Shown here: piece after piece, positions 33,186 to 43,300 of the stretch
Layout of the letters: each line of letters opens with the position of its first letter
Position numbering within the stretch: the first letter of the stretch is position 1
From: Isochrysis galbana
Lineage: Eukaryota; Haptophyta; Isochrysidales; Isochrysidaceae
NCBI GenBank assembly: GCA_018136815.1
Contig: CM030940.1
Location: 822,418 to 886,417, forward strand
Length of the DNA: 64,000 nt
Direction of reading: 5' to 3'
Translations under genes and position numbers: made by a program
Notes under the pieces: generated by a model
Told to the model about the DNA's origin: nothing
Seen by the model: the letters and a program-made list of their open reading frames with translations, nothing else
Database searches by the model: none

Positions 33186-33801
33186 CGCGCTGATGAAGGG
33201 CTTCATCAAGGAAGTCTTTGCTCCAAATATAGAGGACCGCAGCAGAGGGAAGAGGCGCGACGAGAGACGCCGGGCGCCCGCCCATCGCGTCCCGCGACGG
33301 GAGGCGGCGGCGAGTGATGGACGGGGTCGCCCGCCGCCCTCTTCCTCTAGATCCTCGTTCTCCGAGTCGTGGAGTATAAATGGGCAGGGAGAGGGCGGAG
33401 GGGAGAAACGTCTTTGAAAAGGGGGGGTGGAGAAAGATAGAGAGAGAGAAGAGGGGAAGGGTTGAATCGGTGATGTTGATCTGTAGCGCGGTCTAAACCT
33501 CACTAAATCTTTGGGGCGGTCAAAACTCAAAACCTCACCATTTGGGGGGTTTTGCAGCGACTCAACGGGGACTCAACTTTGACTCAACTGCGGCGACTTG
33601 TCAAGTCGCGCTGTTGAGTCGTTGTGTCGTTAGAGGGTTTTTGCAGCGACTCCACGGGGACTCAAGAGTGGCCGAGTCAACAGGCTTGATTCCCCGTTGA
33701 GTCGCTGTTGAGTCGCTCTTGCAAAAGACCAAATCAGACGGCGGAGACCCAACAGAGGGCTCCTCAACCAATCTCGCGCCGCCAGAGCGCGCTGGCCAGC
33801 G

Positions 33802-34976
33802 ATGCCCACCCGGCCCTTCACGGCGCGAGAGCTGGAGGACTGCAGACTGGCCATGTTTCTGGGGCTGGAGGAGCGGAGAGGCAGGGCGCGCAAGAGGGCT
33901 CGCGACGGGCCGGACGCCGCCACAGATGACTTCTGGGAACTCGCCTTTATGGCGGTGGCAGCGGAGGTGCTCATGCGGACGACGCGGTCTCGCATAGGGC
34001 CCGAGCGGCTCTCCATCGCAAGGCTGGAGCGGGAGGCTGCAGCCGCTGGCGGCGGCGACGGCGTGCTCACGCGCGACGTCTACGCGCGCTTTGGCGTGCG
34101 CCTCGTCGACCTGCGACGCTTCGTGGACGCGTTGGACATGCCTCCAGGCATGCGTCTACGTGGTCGCCATGTGATGAGTGGCGAGGAAGCTGTTCTCATC
34201 ACCCTACGCAGATTTAAGCACGCAGGTGAATAGCCACGCCTGCGCCTGTGCACACGCGTGTCTGCCTTCCCATCCGCCCCCTTCCTTCTCACTCCGCGCC
34301 TCGTCTCCCAATCCCGTGCTGCAGGTAGTGCGGCGGCACTCACATGGGAGTTGGGCCGCAGTGAAGCGGCCATCAGCGCAGCGCATGTTGCAGTGGTAGA
34401 GCACATTCACACAAGGTTCCCCCATCTCCTAGATTCCCGTAGCTTTTCTGCGTTTGCCCCCCTCTTCCCAAGGTTTGCGGGCGCCTTTGTGGAAGCAGGG
34501 GTTCCATTGCCCAACCTTGTGGGCTTCATTGACGGAAAATTGTGGAAGGTAGCCCGTCCCGTTCGAGCACAGTCTGTGTTGTACTCAGGACATAAAAGGT
34601 GCCATGGAGTCAAAATTCAAGGTGTTGTGTTTCCCAACGGCATCCAGCCTTGGCCGTACGGTCCTATCGATGGGTCGCGCCATGATTCTTTTGTGCTGCA
34701 GGCGTCAGGATTGATACCAGTCATGCAGTCATGCACCGCCTGTGCACCAGTGCCGGACGCACGTTTGTCCTGTTTGGCGACTCCGCTTTCCCAATGTCAC
34801 CATACCTTTACCGCATGTACCGTGGGAACATGCCTCCATGGCAGGCTTTCTTCAACAGAGTGTTGGCACCCCATCGCGTCAGTGTAGAATGGGGTTTCGG
34901 GAAAATCGCCAATTTGTGGCCGTGGATGGATGTCGCACGTTCACAACAAGTGCTACTCCGCGATGTTGGTGCGTAG
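33802..34976 (+). pseudogene. Harbinger-type DDE transposase (DDE_Tnp_4-like), 2 exons, frame disrupted once
   Basis: Exon 1 (33802-34225) has the N-terminal helical part ending RFKHAG. A 99-bp GTGAAT...CAG intron follows. Exon 2 starts 34325 (SAAALTWELGRSEAAISAAH). Catalytic landmarks in order are GFIDGKLWKVARP (first Asp), GPIDGSRHDSFVL, LFGDSAFPMSP (second Asp) and VEWGFGKIANLW (Glu). Near 34725 the frame shifts. The bases GTCATGCA occur twice in tandem, and with a single copy the conserved frame would be continuous (an 8-bp duplication). The stop is at 34974. Otherwise all parts of a transposase are present. Confidence 0.8.
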
Positions 34977-35164
34977 TGCGTATCTGCGTGTGGCAAATGT
35001 ACTTGCAAACATGCACACCTGCTTGTACGGGAGCATTGTGAGCTCGAAGTTCAAAGTGCACCCTCCCCCTTTGGAGCTGTTCATGGCGGCTGTTGTCCTG
35101 CGGGCGAGCGTGTGGGCGAAAAGTGAGAGTCTGTGAGGTGTGAGTGCGGTGCTCACGTGAGGGC

Positions 35165-35643
35165 GAGGGGAATGCACCCAGTGACATCGCGGGGAGGGGT
35201 GAGGCGCGCACGCTCAGCCACTTCTTCAGCGCCGTGATGGTGGAGTTGTGGGTCGGATGCGTCTCGCCGGCCGTTGGCGTGAAGGTGGTCGTTCCGTCGA
35301 GGTTGCGGAACAAGATGGGCAAGATACCTGTTTCATCGTTCGTCCACACGTCGGTTTGCGACACAAAGTCGTCGTCGGCCTTCGCGCCCCGCACTGTCAT
35401 GAAGGCCTTCTTCCCAGTGAAGACCACCTGACGGAGGAGCCTGAGCTTTCGCTCAGTCGTCCACCGCCAGCGTGGTTGCTTCTTGGTTGATTGCTCCTGC
35501 GCGTCGTTGGGCGAGAGGGTTAGTGAGACGCGGGCGGCGCCGACGCCAATCGGGCCTGTCTTTGCCTCGCGTCGGCGGCAGCTGCCTCCATGCATGGCAG
35601 AGCAAGCTGCGAGAGGGGGCGAGCGCACCTCATTGCTGGCCAT
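35165..35643 (-). CDS. Harbinger accessory protein candidate (SANT/Myb-like segment)
   Basis: From ATG 35643 the minus frame reads MASNEVRSPP, then a basic region RWRWTTERKLRLLRQVVFTG, then NDETGILPILFRNLDG. The W-x-x-E-x-x-L-x-L-L pattern is what SANT/Myb-like partners of Harbinger transposases show, but only one Trp-led helix is clear. The frame stays open to 34879 by overlapping the transposase antisense, so the real 3' limit, probably an intron boundary near 35165, is uncertain. A partial duplicate of its first codons lies in the palindrome at 35920. Confidence 0.4.
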
Positions 35644-36003
35644 CGCTGCGGGACGCGGAGACGCAGAGTAGACCGTTGTTGGGTGCGCGCGCCCACCCAA
35701 TAGCCGCCCACTAGAGGAGAAGAAAAGTCGAGTCTCAACAACGACTCAACAGCGCGACTTGACAAGTCGCCGCAGTTGAGTCGAAGTTGAGTCTCCGTTG
35801 AGTCGCTGCAAAAACCCCCGGTTGTTGAGACTCGACTTTTCTTCTCCTCTAGTGGGGGGCTATTGGGTCGGCGCGCGAACCCAACAACGGTCTACTCTGC
35901 GTCTCCGCGTCCCGCAGCGATGGCCAGCAATGAGGTGCGCTCGCCCTCTCGCAGCTTGCAGCTTGCCCTGTCATGCATGGTGCATGGAGGCAGCTGCCGC
36001 CGA
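35570..36003. repeat. Long palindrome around the right Harbinger terminus
   Basis: Arms of about 175-180 bp (35570-35742 and about 35820-36003) are inverted copies, with several substitutions and a small insertion in the right arm. Both hold GTTGAGACTCGACTTTTC, CTTCTCCTCTAGTGGG, the CAACAACGGTCTACTCTGCG segment and the MASNEVRSP codons. The roughly 77-bp centre is the right terminal inverted repeat of the transposon. Confidence 0.85.
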
Positions 36004-36015
36004 CCGCCGACGCGA

Positions 36016-36134
36016 TGTCGCATCCGCGATCGACCTTTTTGTTTTAGAAGTTGTCTGCGTTTCTATGTCCCCTCCTTGTAGGCTAGCCACTAGTCACCGT
36101 CGCAGGAGCTCCTACATTCGCCCTCTTTGCCCTC
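36016..36134 (+). repeat. Dispersed repeat TGTCGCATCC, copy 4 of 4
   Basis: It starts at the shared TGTCGC terminus right after the palindrome arm and diverges from the other copies after CCCTCTTTGCCCTC, about 15 bp before a retrotransposon coding fragment. Confidence 0.85.
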
Positions 36135-36148
36135 TTGCAAGATGCAAG

Positions 36149-36250
36149 ATGGAGTCCGCAGGCATCATTCGTAAATCAAATTCGTCTTGGGCCTCTCGTG
36201 TTGTTCTGGTCACCAAGAAAGACGGCTCGGTACGTTTCTGCGTAGACTAG
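36149..36250 (+). mobile_element. Ty3/gypsy LTR retrotransposon fossil (reverse-transcriptase fragment)
   Basis: A short segment resembles the N-terminal palm of Ty3/gypsy reverse transcriptase (GIIRKSNSSWASRVVLVTKK is the diagnostic stretch). Only about 30 codons remain, the element is broken, and no LTR pair was identified. It adjoins a copy of the TGTCGCATCC repeat, which may or may not belong to the same element. Confidence 0.7.
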
Positions 36251-36645
36251 AGACTACCGCCGCGATGTTAATTCCAATATTCCAAATTGCGAATCGAAGA
36301 CAGTCCTCTCCCCCTTACGGTGGGCACGTACTTTACAGCGAATATTCATGCCTACAGCCTTCAGATGGGCAGGAATACAACAAGCTGCCGTCGCGTTTGA
36401 TAATATGGTGGTGGTGATTGATTGAGTCTGAAGCAAGTTGCAATGGTTGCATGCTGCCTGGGGGCTATATCCAAAAACCACATTATGTATTATGTTGCTC
36501 TCTCACTAGAACATGGTGAAGATAGTTAGCAGTGGTGTCAATGGAGTAATTAGGGCTAGCTACTATGGCAACTTAGGAAGTGGAGTAGGAGAAAGGAGAT
36601 AGCCTGAAAAATGCGCTCTCGTTGGCGGAAGACGTCGCTCGCATA

Positions 36646-38573
36646 TCACAACTCTTCTTTCGGCACGATGCGGGAATCAAAGACGCGTGAAGGGCCGCTC
36701 GCCACCTTGTGGGTCAACTCTTCTAGATGGTTCACGTCACCGCCCTCTCCAGGAACAATCGTCGAGAGTGCTTCTGCCGCAGCCAACCCCGGCTGCCCTG
36801 CGACTGGGATTCCACTGCTTGCAATACCTGCAGGCATGAATATGGTTTCGCCCAGTGCCCTCAGGTTCTCGTTTGCTTTGCCATGCATAGGGTCGGTGCG
36901 CACTGCCCGGATAAAGGCTTCTCTCGCCTCGCCCAGGCGGCCCAGCTGCTCTAGTACGACGCCAAAGGAATTGAGCGCGCCCGCGTCGCGTGGCGCCAAA
37001 TCGACCGCCTTGGCAAGCGCGTCTGCTGCCGCCTCAAGCTTCTCCTGCAGCGCTAGCGTGTTGCCCAAGCCGCCCCAAGCGCGTGCATCCGCTGGCGCCG
37101 CCGCGAGAGCCTCCCGGTAGCTTTGCTCCGCCTCGGGGAGGCGCCCCAATCTGCGCAGCAACAACGCCCTATTCGTGTAAGTGCGTGGATCCTGTGGGCG
37201 AAGACGAATGGCTGCCTCGTAGGCGCTGATCGCGCCGTCCATGTTGCCGAGCGCGGAGAGTTGGGAAGCGAGATTGTGTTGTGCATCGAAGTAATCCGGG
37301 CGGAGCTCTAGAGCGCGTCGATACGCGGCAGCGGCGGGCTGAGCGCGAGACAGCAGGCCTAGGTTATCACCTAGGACGAAATGCGCCTCGGCCCACCTTG
37401 GTGCGGCAGCAACCGCCGCAAAGATTGACGCGACAGATGGAGCGACGAACCAAACGTTCACGGCCAAATTGAGGCCGTCCAACGACGTGGAGGCGGTATC
37501 AGTGACACCGGAAGCCGCCAGGTCGGTGCTTGAGCCACTTGCATGTGCAGGAGAAGTGGCAGTGGACGAGGAAGGCTCGGCCGCTGCAGCGGCACGCAAA
37601 GGGGGTTCCGATTGTGCTTGATGCGGCGACGACTCCACTGCATGCGACCACAACGCCGGAAGGTATAGGGCGTCGCCGGCTCTGACAATGCACTCGATTC
37701 GGCCGTCTTCAATGGCCTCCCCGGGGCCGGCCGAACCCATTTCTAGGGAGGTCGCCGTCTCCGCTGCATCATCAAAGACGTTCAGACTAGCATGATTCTC
37801 GACCGGTGCACCACCCGTAGGAACAAAGCCGTCAAAATGCACCTTAGCGGTCCCCTCCCTACCATCGGCCGATTGACTGAGATCATGCGAGCGGACCACC
37901 CACTTGTACTCGGGTCGAGGGGTGTAGCCCAGCTTATGGAAGGCGGATGGAGGGTATAGAATGACCCGTTTCGATCCTGCCAGCTACACGACGAGGGAGG
38001 GGAAGCAGGGTGACATCACGCATCCCATAGTTTCCACTTCGGCGGGGATTGACGGTCACCTTTGAGCGATATTATGTGACACTAGCATCGCATCCTCGCC
38101 CAGCGCACCTGCAACAGCACATTGTCGAAGCCGTCGTAGTGGAGCCCCGACCGCATCGAGCCATCGCCAAGCCAGACGTTGAACGCACGGATGTGCTGCT
38201 TGAGCCCGTTTGCGTCGAGCAGTGAGCCGAGCGGCCGGAGTCGAAGGGCGTCAGCGAGATGGGGCGCCTCGTCGCTGCTGAGGTAGCGCACGTAGGCATG
38301 ATAATCGCGCTCGCCTTCGCGCATTAGCGCAATCACGCGCGCGAGCGAAAGGTGTGCGATCTGAGCCGGCCGGACGAGCGAGCCATTGGCGAGGCGGAGC
38401 GGGCTTGAGGGCGCGATCGCCGGCGTCAGGTCAAGGCGCACATGCGTCTCGTTGGCGTGCGCGAGCGCTGCATAGGCCGCGTCCAGCGGCCGCTCCACGA
38501 GTGAGCGGAGCAGCAGCGGCGTCTTGCGAGAGGAGAGATCAGGCGGATGAGAGGAGGTTGACTCGCACGTCAT
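36646..38573 (-). CDS. JmjC/cupin-8 domain fused to TPR repeats, 2 exons, 600 aa
   Basis: Exons are 38573-38109 and 37983-36646 (GTGCGC...TAG, 125 bp, phase 0). The junction falls inside the cupin core: FNVWLGDGSMRSGLHYDGFD then NVLLQLAGSKRVILYPP. Metal ligands of the 2-oxoglutarate/Fe(II) type are visible as H145-x-D147 and distal H269 (YLPALWSHAVES), with K165 of KRVILY in the usual position. Residues about 350-540 form five TPR units, e.g. AEAHFVLGDNLGLLSRAQ, AQHNLASQLSALGNMDGAIS, TYTNRALLLRRLGRLPEAEQ and AWGGLGNTLALQEKLEAAAD. It is likely a protein hydroxylase or demethylase with a TPR partner-binding arm; the substrate is unknown. A C/T-rich leader precedes ATG 38573. Confidence 0.88.
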
Positions 38574-38984
38574 CGATTAGAGGGGTGCGGAAGGGTGGTG
38601 GTGTTAGTGGTGGGAGTGAAGGGAAGCGGGGTGGCACGCGGATGAGATGCACACAGAGGCGAGAGCGAGGAAGGGGGAGGAAGACAGTGAGCGAGCGAGT
38701 GAAGGAGGGAGGAAGCGAGGGAGGGAGGGAGGGAGGGAGTGAGTGAGGCAGGGAGGGAGGGGGGGGGAGGGAGAGAGGAAAGGGGGGAGGAGGTAGGGAG
38801 GGAGGGAGGGAGCGAGGGAGAGGGCGGCGCGCGGGAGAGCCCACACGCGCGTCGAATCCTCGTGTGAATACTCTTTACTGAGTACTCCTACATAAGGACA
38901 TAAGGTACTCCTACTCCTACGAAATGAATCAAGCCCTCGCGTTCCAATGAAACCATAAAGCTGATCAATTTGGTTAGACTACAC

Positions 38985-39302
38985 TACAAAAAAACTTAAA
39001 AACTAACCGCTATGTGCACGGCGTGGGGCAGAGTGCTTTTGCTACTCCTAACTACCCTCCCTATCCTACCACTTCCCTTTCCCCTCCCCCCGCTGCCTTC
39101 CATGGAGAACTGGGGGAGGGGAAGTTGCGGTGATTTCTTCGCTCCATATCAACTTTTCTGAGGCATCTAGGATTGCTATTCTTGCGCCAACAATTCTTTC
39201 TCGACAACAATCCTGTCGGTCGTAGACAACGATTCTGCCGATCGATACGTTGCTTTGTAAATCAGTATTGTTCTTAATTTTTATATACATTTCACGGGGC
39301 AT
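38985..39302 (-). mobile_element. LINE-type 3' tail attached to a discoidin/galactose-binding-like coding piece
   Basis: On the minus strand, an open frame of 78 codons (39302-39066) includes NVSIGRIVVYDRQDCCRERI and VGARIAILDASEKLIWSEEI, a pattern like F5/8-type or discoidin-like beta-sandwich repeats. It is followed by about 80 bp and then ACATAGCGGTTAGTTTTTAA plus a T-run (38985-39000). That end aligns with the 3' end of the LINE at 53176 (TAGCGGGAATTTTTAAGAAG plus T-run), including GCGTGRGGCAGMGTGCT. No reverse-transcriptase sequence is present. It could be a retrotransposed host mRNA end or a LINE with a captured domain. Confidence 0.5.
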
Positions 39303-40371
39303 TTAAAAAAATAAACAAACCTGAGGTTGCGCAGCCTCTGATAGCTGATAGTAGGCGAGGGCGAGCGAGATGACGGAGCGGACATGAGCGAGTGAGCGAG
39401 AGTGAGCGAGCGAGCGAGTGAGCGAGTGTGTGTTGTGGGTGTTGTAAGATTGCTTGTTACAACGGGGGCGGGAAGCGAGAGCGAGAACGAGGAAGCGACG
39501 AGCGAGGGAGCGACAAACGTGGGCGACGGAGGCCGATAGGGTACCCCAATCACTACCACTACCACTACAAGACACGCACACCCAACATGCACCCAACATC
39601 TCCCTACACTAACGTATCGTTCCCCACTTGGGCGGGGAAAACACAGAAGGGTGCGAAATTTCGAAACGAAAAATTTGGGCGGGTCCGAAACGAAACTCTG
39701 GCCTGGGCCAATGGGCAAGGGCAAGGGAGTGTGTGGGAGTCATCCGATCGATTTGCGATTTGCCTGTTGGTTCATGGTCCATAGCGGGAGAGGAGGGTGG
39801 GGCTGGTATCAGCTCGTTAGGTAGTAGGTAGCAGCCTGACCATCCTCCATGCCCAGGGCCGAGTACCTTTGAGGGGGGCCCAGGCCCCTTTGGGCTTTGG
39901 GCAAGAACTATCAGGGGGGGGGGGGGGGGGCACTGGGTGGTGCTAGGAGTTGAATACCTACGGAGTAGAAGGTAGAAGAAGATAAGACCAGAAATAGACT
40001 CCTCGGCAACTCTCATGATGATTCCTCGCACGGGCTCAGAACACCAGCCGCTCTCTCTTCTCTCTCCCAGCGGTTTCTCTCCTCTCTTCACCGCCGCCCC
40101 CTCCACTCTCGTCTCAGCCAAGGTCGCTTTACTTTCTACCTCGCGGTGTCTGCCGCCGACGCCCGCCGGGAGCCCTGCAGCGGAGGGGTTGGGGGGGGCG
40201 GAGGTGGCGCCACACACACCCTCTCGCTCTCTCTCTCTGGTCTATCTCTCTCTCTCTCTCTGAGGGCTCTCTCCCTCCCGCCCTCTCTCTCTCGCTCGCT
40301 GAGGGCTCTCTGCGGCGGCTGTCCCTCGCCCTCTCGCTGCCTCAATCAACTCTCCCCTGCCTCGTGCAGCC
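39303..40371. other. No gene; AP-4 epsilon leader region
   Basis: GAGC/GAGT short repeats occur at 39357-39430, and a G-run of 18 lies at about 39915. From 40015 the plus strand turns C/T-rich, with CTCTCT tracts at 40220-40310 that lead into the ATG at 40372. Confidence 0.45.
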
Positions 40372-43300
40372 ATGTCTGGATCGCACCTGAGCAAAGACTT
40401 CTTCGAGCTCATGTGAGGAAGCCAACCCACACAGCCAGCTACACTCTCCCTCCCTCCCTCTCCCTCCCTCTCCCTCCCTCTCCCTCCCTCCCCCTCCCTC
40501 TCCCTCCCTCTCCCTCCCTCTCCCTCTACCCTTCTTCCTCTCTCACCTTCCCTTCCCCCTTCCCTCCCCCTCCTCCGCCACCCCTCCCCTCTCTCTTCCG
40601 CCCCCTCCACCCCTCCGTCCCTCCCTTGCTCTCTCTTCCCTCCTTCCTCTCTCTCCCTCTCGCTATCCCCCTATCCGTGCTCGCGCTTGCTTTCTCCTCC
40701 CCCCTACCCTGATTCTCTCCCATCTCCTCCGTGTCCTTGTCATTTTCTGTCCCTTCCTCTTCTCTCTCCATCTGCCTTCAGTGCTCCCTTTATCCTGCAC
40801 AACCCGCGCTGGATCTGGCGCTCTTGTGTTCCCATTGTGCTCGTCGCTGTGCTGCATGCTTGGCTGCTCTCCACTGCTGCACCGCTGTTCTAATCTGCCC
40901 TTCTCCCAACAAATCCCTCACTTTGCTACCCATCACTGTTTGCTCTGCGTTGCTCTTTTCTTTGGGTGTATGCACTTTCAAGACCCAATCTGGCTCGCGC
41001 CGTCGCTCTGCCAGCAAGGCTCACGAATGGCCTCCTCGCACGCAGCAAGAGCATCGGCGAGTGCAAGTCAAAGCAAGAGGAGGACAAGATCCTGCAGCAT
41101 GAGGTGACTGCGCTCAGGCAACGGTTCACTGAACAGCTTAGTCCAAAGAAGATGAAGGAGGCCATTGTCCGCATGATGTGAGCAGCACTTTCGCACCAGT
41201 TTTGGCTTACGCTGCGGGGGGCTGGCCGTTGCGTACGGTGCAGCAGCTCTGGGTTCCCGTGTGAGCTTGGGGCTGCCCGCTGCCTGCAGGTACGCCGAGA
41301 TGCTGGGTCATAACGCCGACTTTGGCCACATTCACGCCGTCAATATGTCCCAACAGACCAATCTGGTGCGTGGCGGCACACAGCGTGCGCGAAAAATAGA
41401 CGCCGACAACTCCGCGTCTGACCTCAGCCACCTATTATCACACCTCGAACACGTATTGGTCTTGTAGGTGGCGAAGCGTGTAGGCTACCTCGCCTCGACC
41501 GTCTGCCTGCATCCCGAGCATGAACTGACGACGCTACTTGTCAATACGATGCGGCGTGACCTCAAATCATCCAACCACGTCGAAGTATGCGCCACGCTCA
41601 TTGCCATCCCAAAGCTAGTGAACCTCGAGACCCTGCCCGCGCTGATGCCACCGGTCATCGCGTTGCTCGAGCACCCCCGCGAGGACGTGCGCAAGAAGGC
41701 TGTCATGGCGCTGCACCGCTTTTGCCAGCTGCAGCCGAGCTCAATGACCGATCTGGCCGAGAAGCTTAGGCGAGTGCTCTGCGACAAGGACCCGGCTGTG
41801 ATGGGCGCGTCGCTGTACATATTGCATGAGGGCGCGGAAGCGGACCCGAAGGCGCACAAGGATCTCGTGCCATCATACGTCTCAATCCTCAAGCAGATCA
41901 CGGAGCACCGGCTCCCGTCATCATTCGACTACCACCGGATGCCGGCCCCATGGATTCAAATCAAGCTCCTCAAGGTGCTCGCCACGCTAGGCACCGCCGA
42001 CCAGCGCGCGTCGGAGGGCATGTACGAGGTGTTGTCCGATGTGCTGCGCCGCGCCGACACGGGCATCAACATCGGCTATGCCATAATCTACGAGTGCGTG
42101 CGAACCATCACGGCCATCTTCCCAAACATCCAGCTCCTTGAGAAGGCCGCCGAACACATTTCGCGTTTCGTCTCTTCTGATAATCACAACCTCAAATATC
42201 TCGGCATCAAGGCTCTCGCGGCCATCGTGCAGGTCAACCAGACGTACGCGCTGGATCACCAGCTGGTGGTGGTTGATTGCCTTGAGGACCCCGACGAGAC
42301 GCTGAAACGCAAGACACTCGACCTACTCTTCCGCATGACGAACGCCTCGAACGTTGTCTTCGTTGTCGAGAAGCTTATCACGCACCTGCGGCAGACAAAC
42401 GACGAGCTGTTCCGTGCCTCGCTCACGGAGCGCATCACCCAGCTAGCAGAGCGGTATGCACCCGACAACTCGTGGTTCATTCGCACGATGAACGCCGTCT
42501 TTGAGCTCGGCGGCGAGCTGGTGCGTACCGATGTCGCACACAATTTGATGCGGCTGATAGCCGAAGGTTCGGGTGACGACGACGACGCGGACGCCGAGCT
42601 GCGCCGTTTCGCCGCCGCCACCTACTACGAAATGCTGGACAAGCCTAAGCTACCCGACATCCTCATTTGCGTTGTTTGTTGGGTGCTAGGCGAGTACGGC
42701 TACCTGATTGGTAAGGGTGTGCAACTCGAGGACGTCGCGGACAAGCTGGCTGACGCTGTCGACCGGCAATTTACGCATGAGGCGACCCGGTGCTGGGTGA
42801 TTGTCGCACTTACCAAGCTAGTGGCGCAGATGGGCACCATGCCTGAGCTGGTGGGCGAAGTGGCCGCCAAGTACCGCAACTCGTGCAACGTACTGCTCGC
42901 CAAGTATTGTTACGAGCTCGAGGCGCTCGCCGCGCATCCTGCCGTGATGCGCGTGGCGCTACCCGTCGACGCCTCGTGCGAGGACCTGGAGGTCGATCCC
43001 GGCCTCGGCTTCCTGGACGGCTTTGTGGCCGAAGCACTCTCCAAAGGTGCTCAGCCGTACCTCGCTCCCGGGGAGCGGCCGGACGAGGTTGACGTTGGGC
43101 CGCGTGCCTCTGCGGTCGGAGGCCGGAGCGCCGGCATGGGCCACGGCCTCCGCTTCGACGAGTACGAGACGGTTACGGCACCGTCCCGTTCCACCATGAT
43201 TGAGCCGGCAGTGCTAGACGGCGCCCTTGGGCCTGGCCCGTCCGAGGCGCCTATGAGTAGCGGCTTGAACGTGTCGGGGGTGAAGTCGCTGTGGGGCGCT

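Larger units (their letters stand above)
33545..35819. mobile_element. Harbinger/PIF-type DNA transposon with 82-bp terminal inverted repeats
   Basis: The left terminus (33545-33625) and right terminus (35738-35819) are inverted copies with a few mismatches. Each starts GGGGGTTTTTGCAGCGACTC, then CTCAACTGCGGCGACTTGTC. The 2.27-kb body holds a plus-strand DDE transposase gene and a convergent minus-strand frame that could be the accessory DNA-binding protein typical of Harbinger elements. A second, partial terminus-like segment (GGGTTTTTGCAGCGACTCC) starts at 33637 just inside the left end. The short target duplication could not be assigned. Confidence 0.85.

Noticed and set aside
41468-41470. 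Start codon of the large adaptin ORF
   Set aside because: The GTG is the first codon of an exon after a TAG acceptor; three upstream exons complete the family N-terminus in phase.
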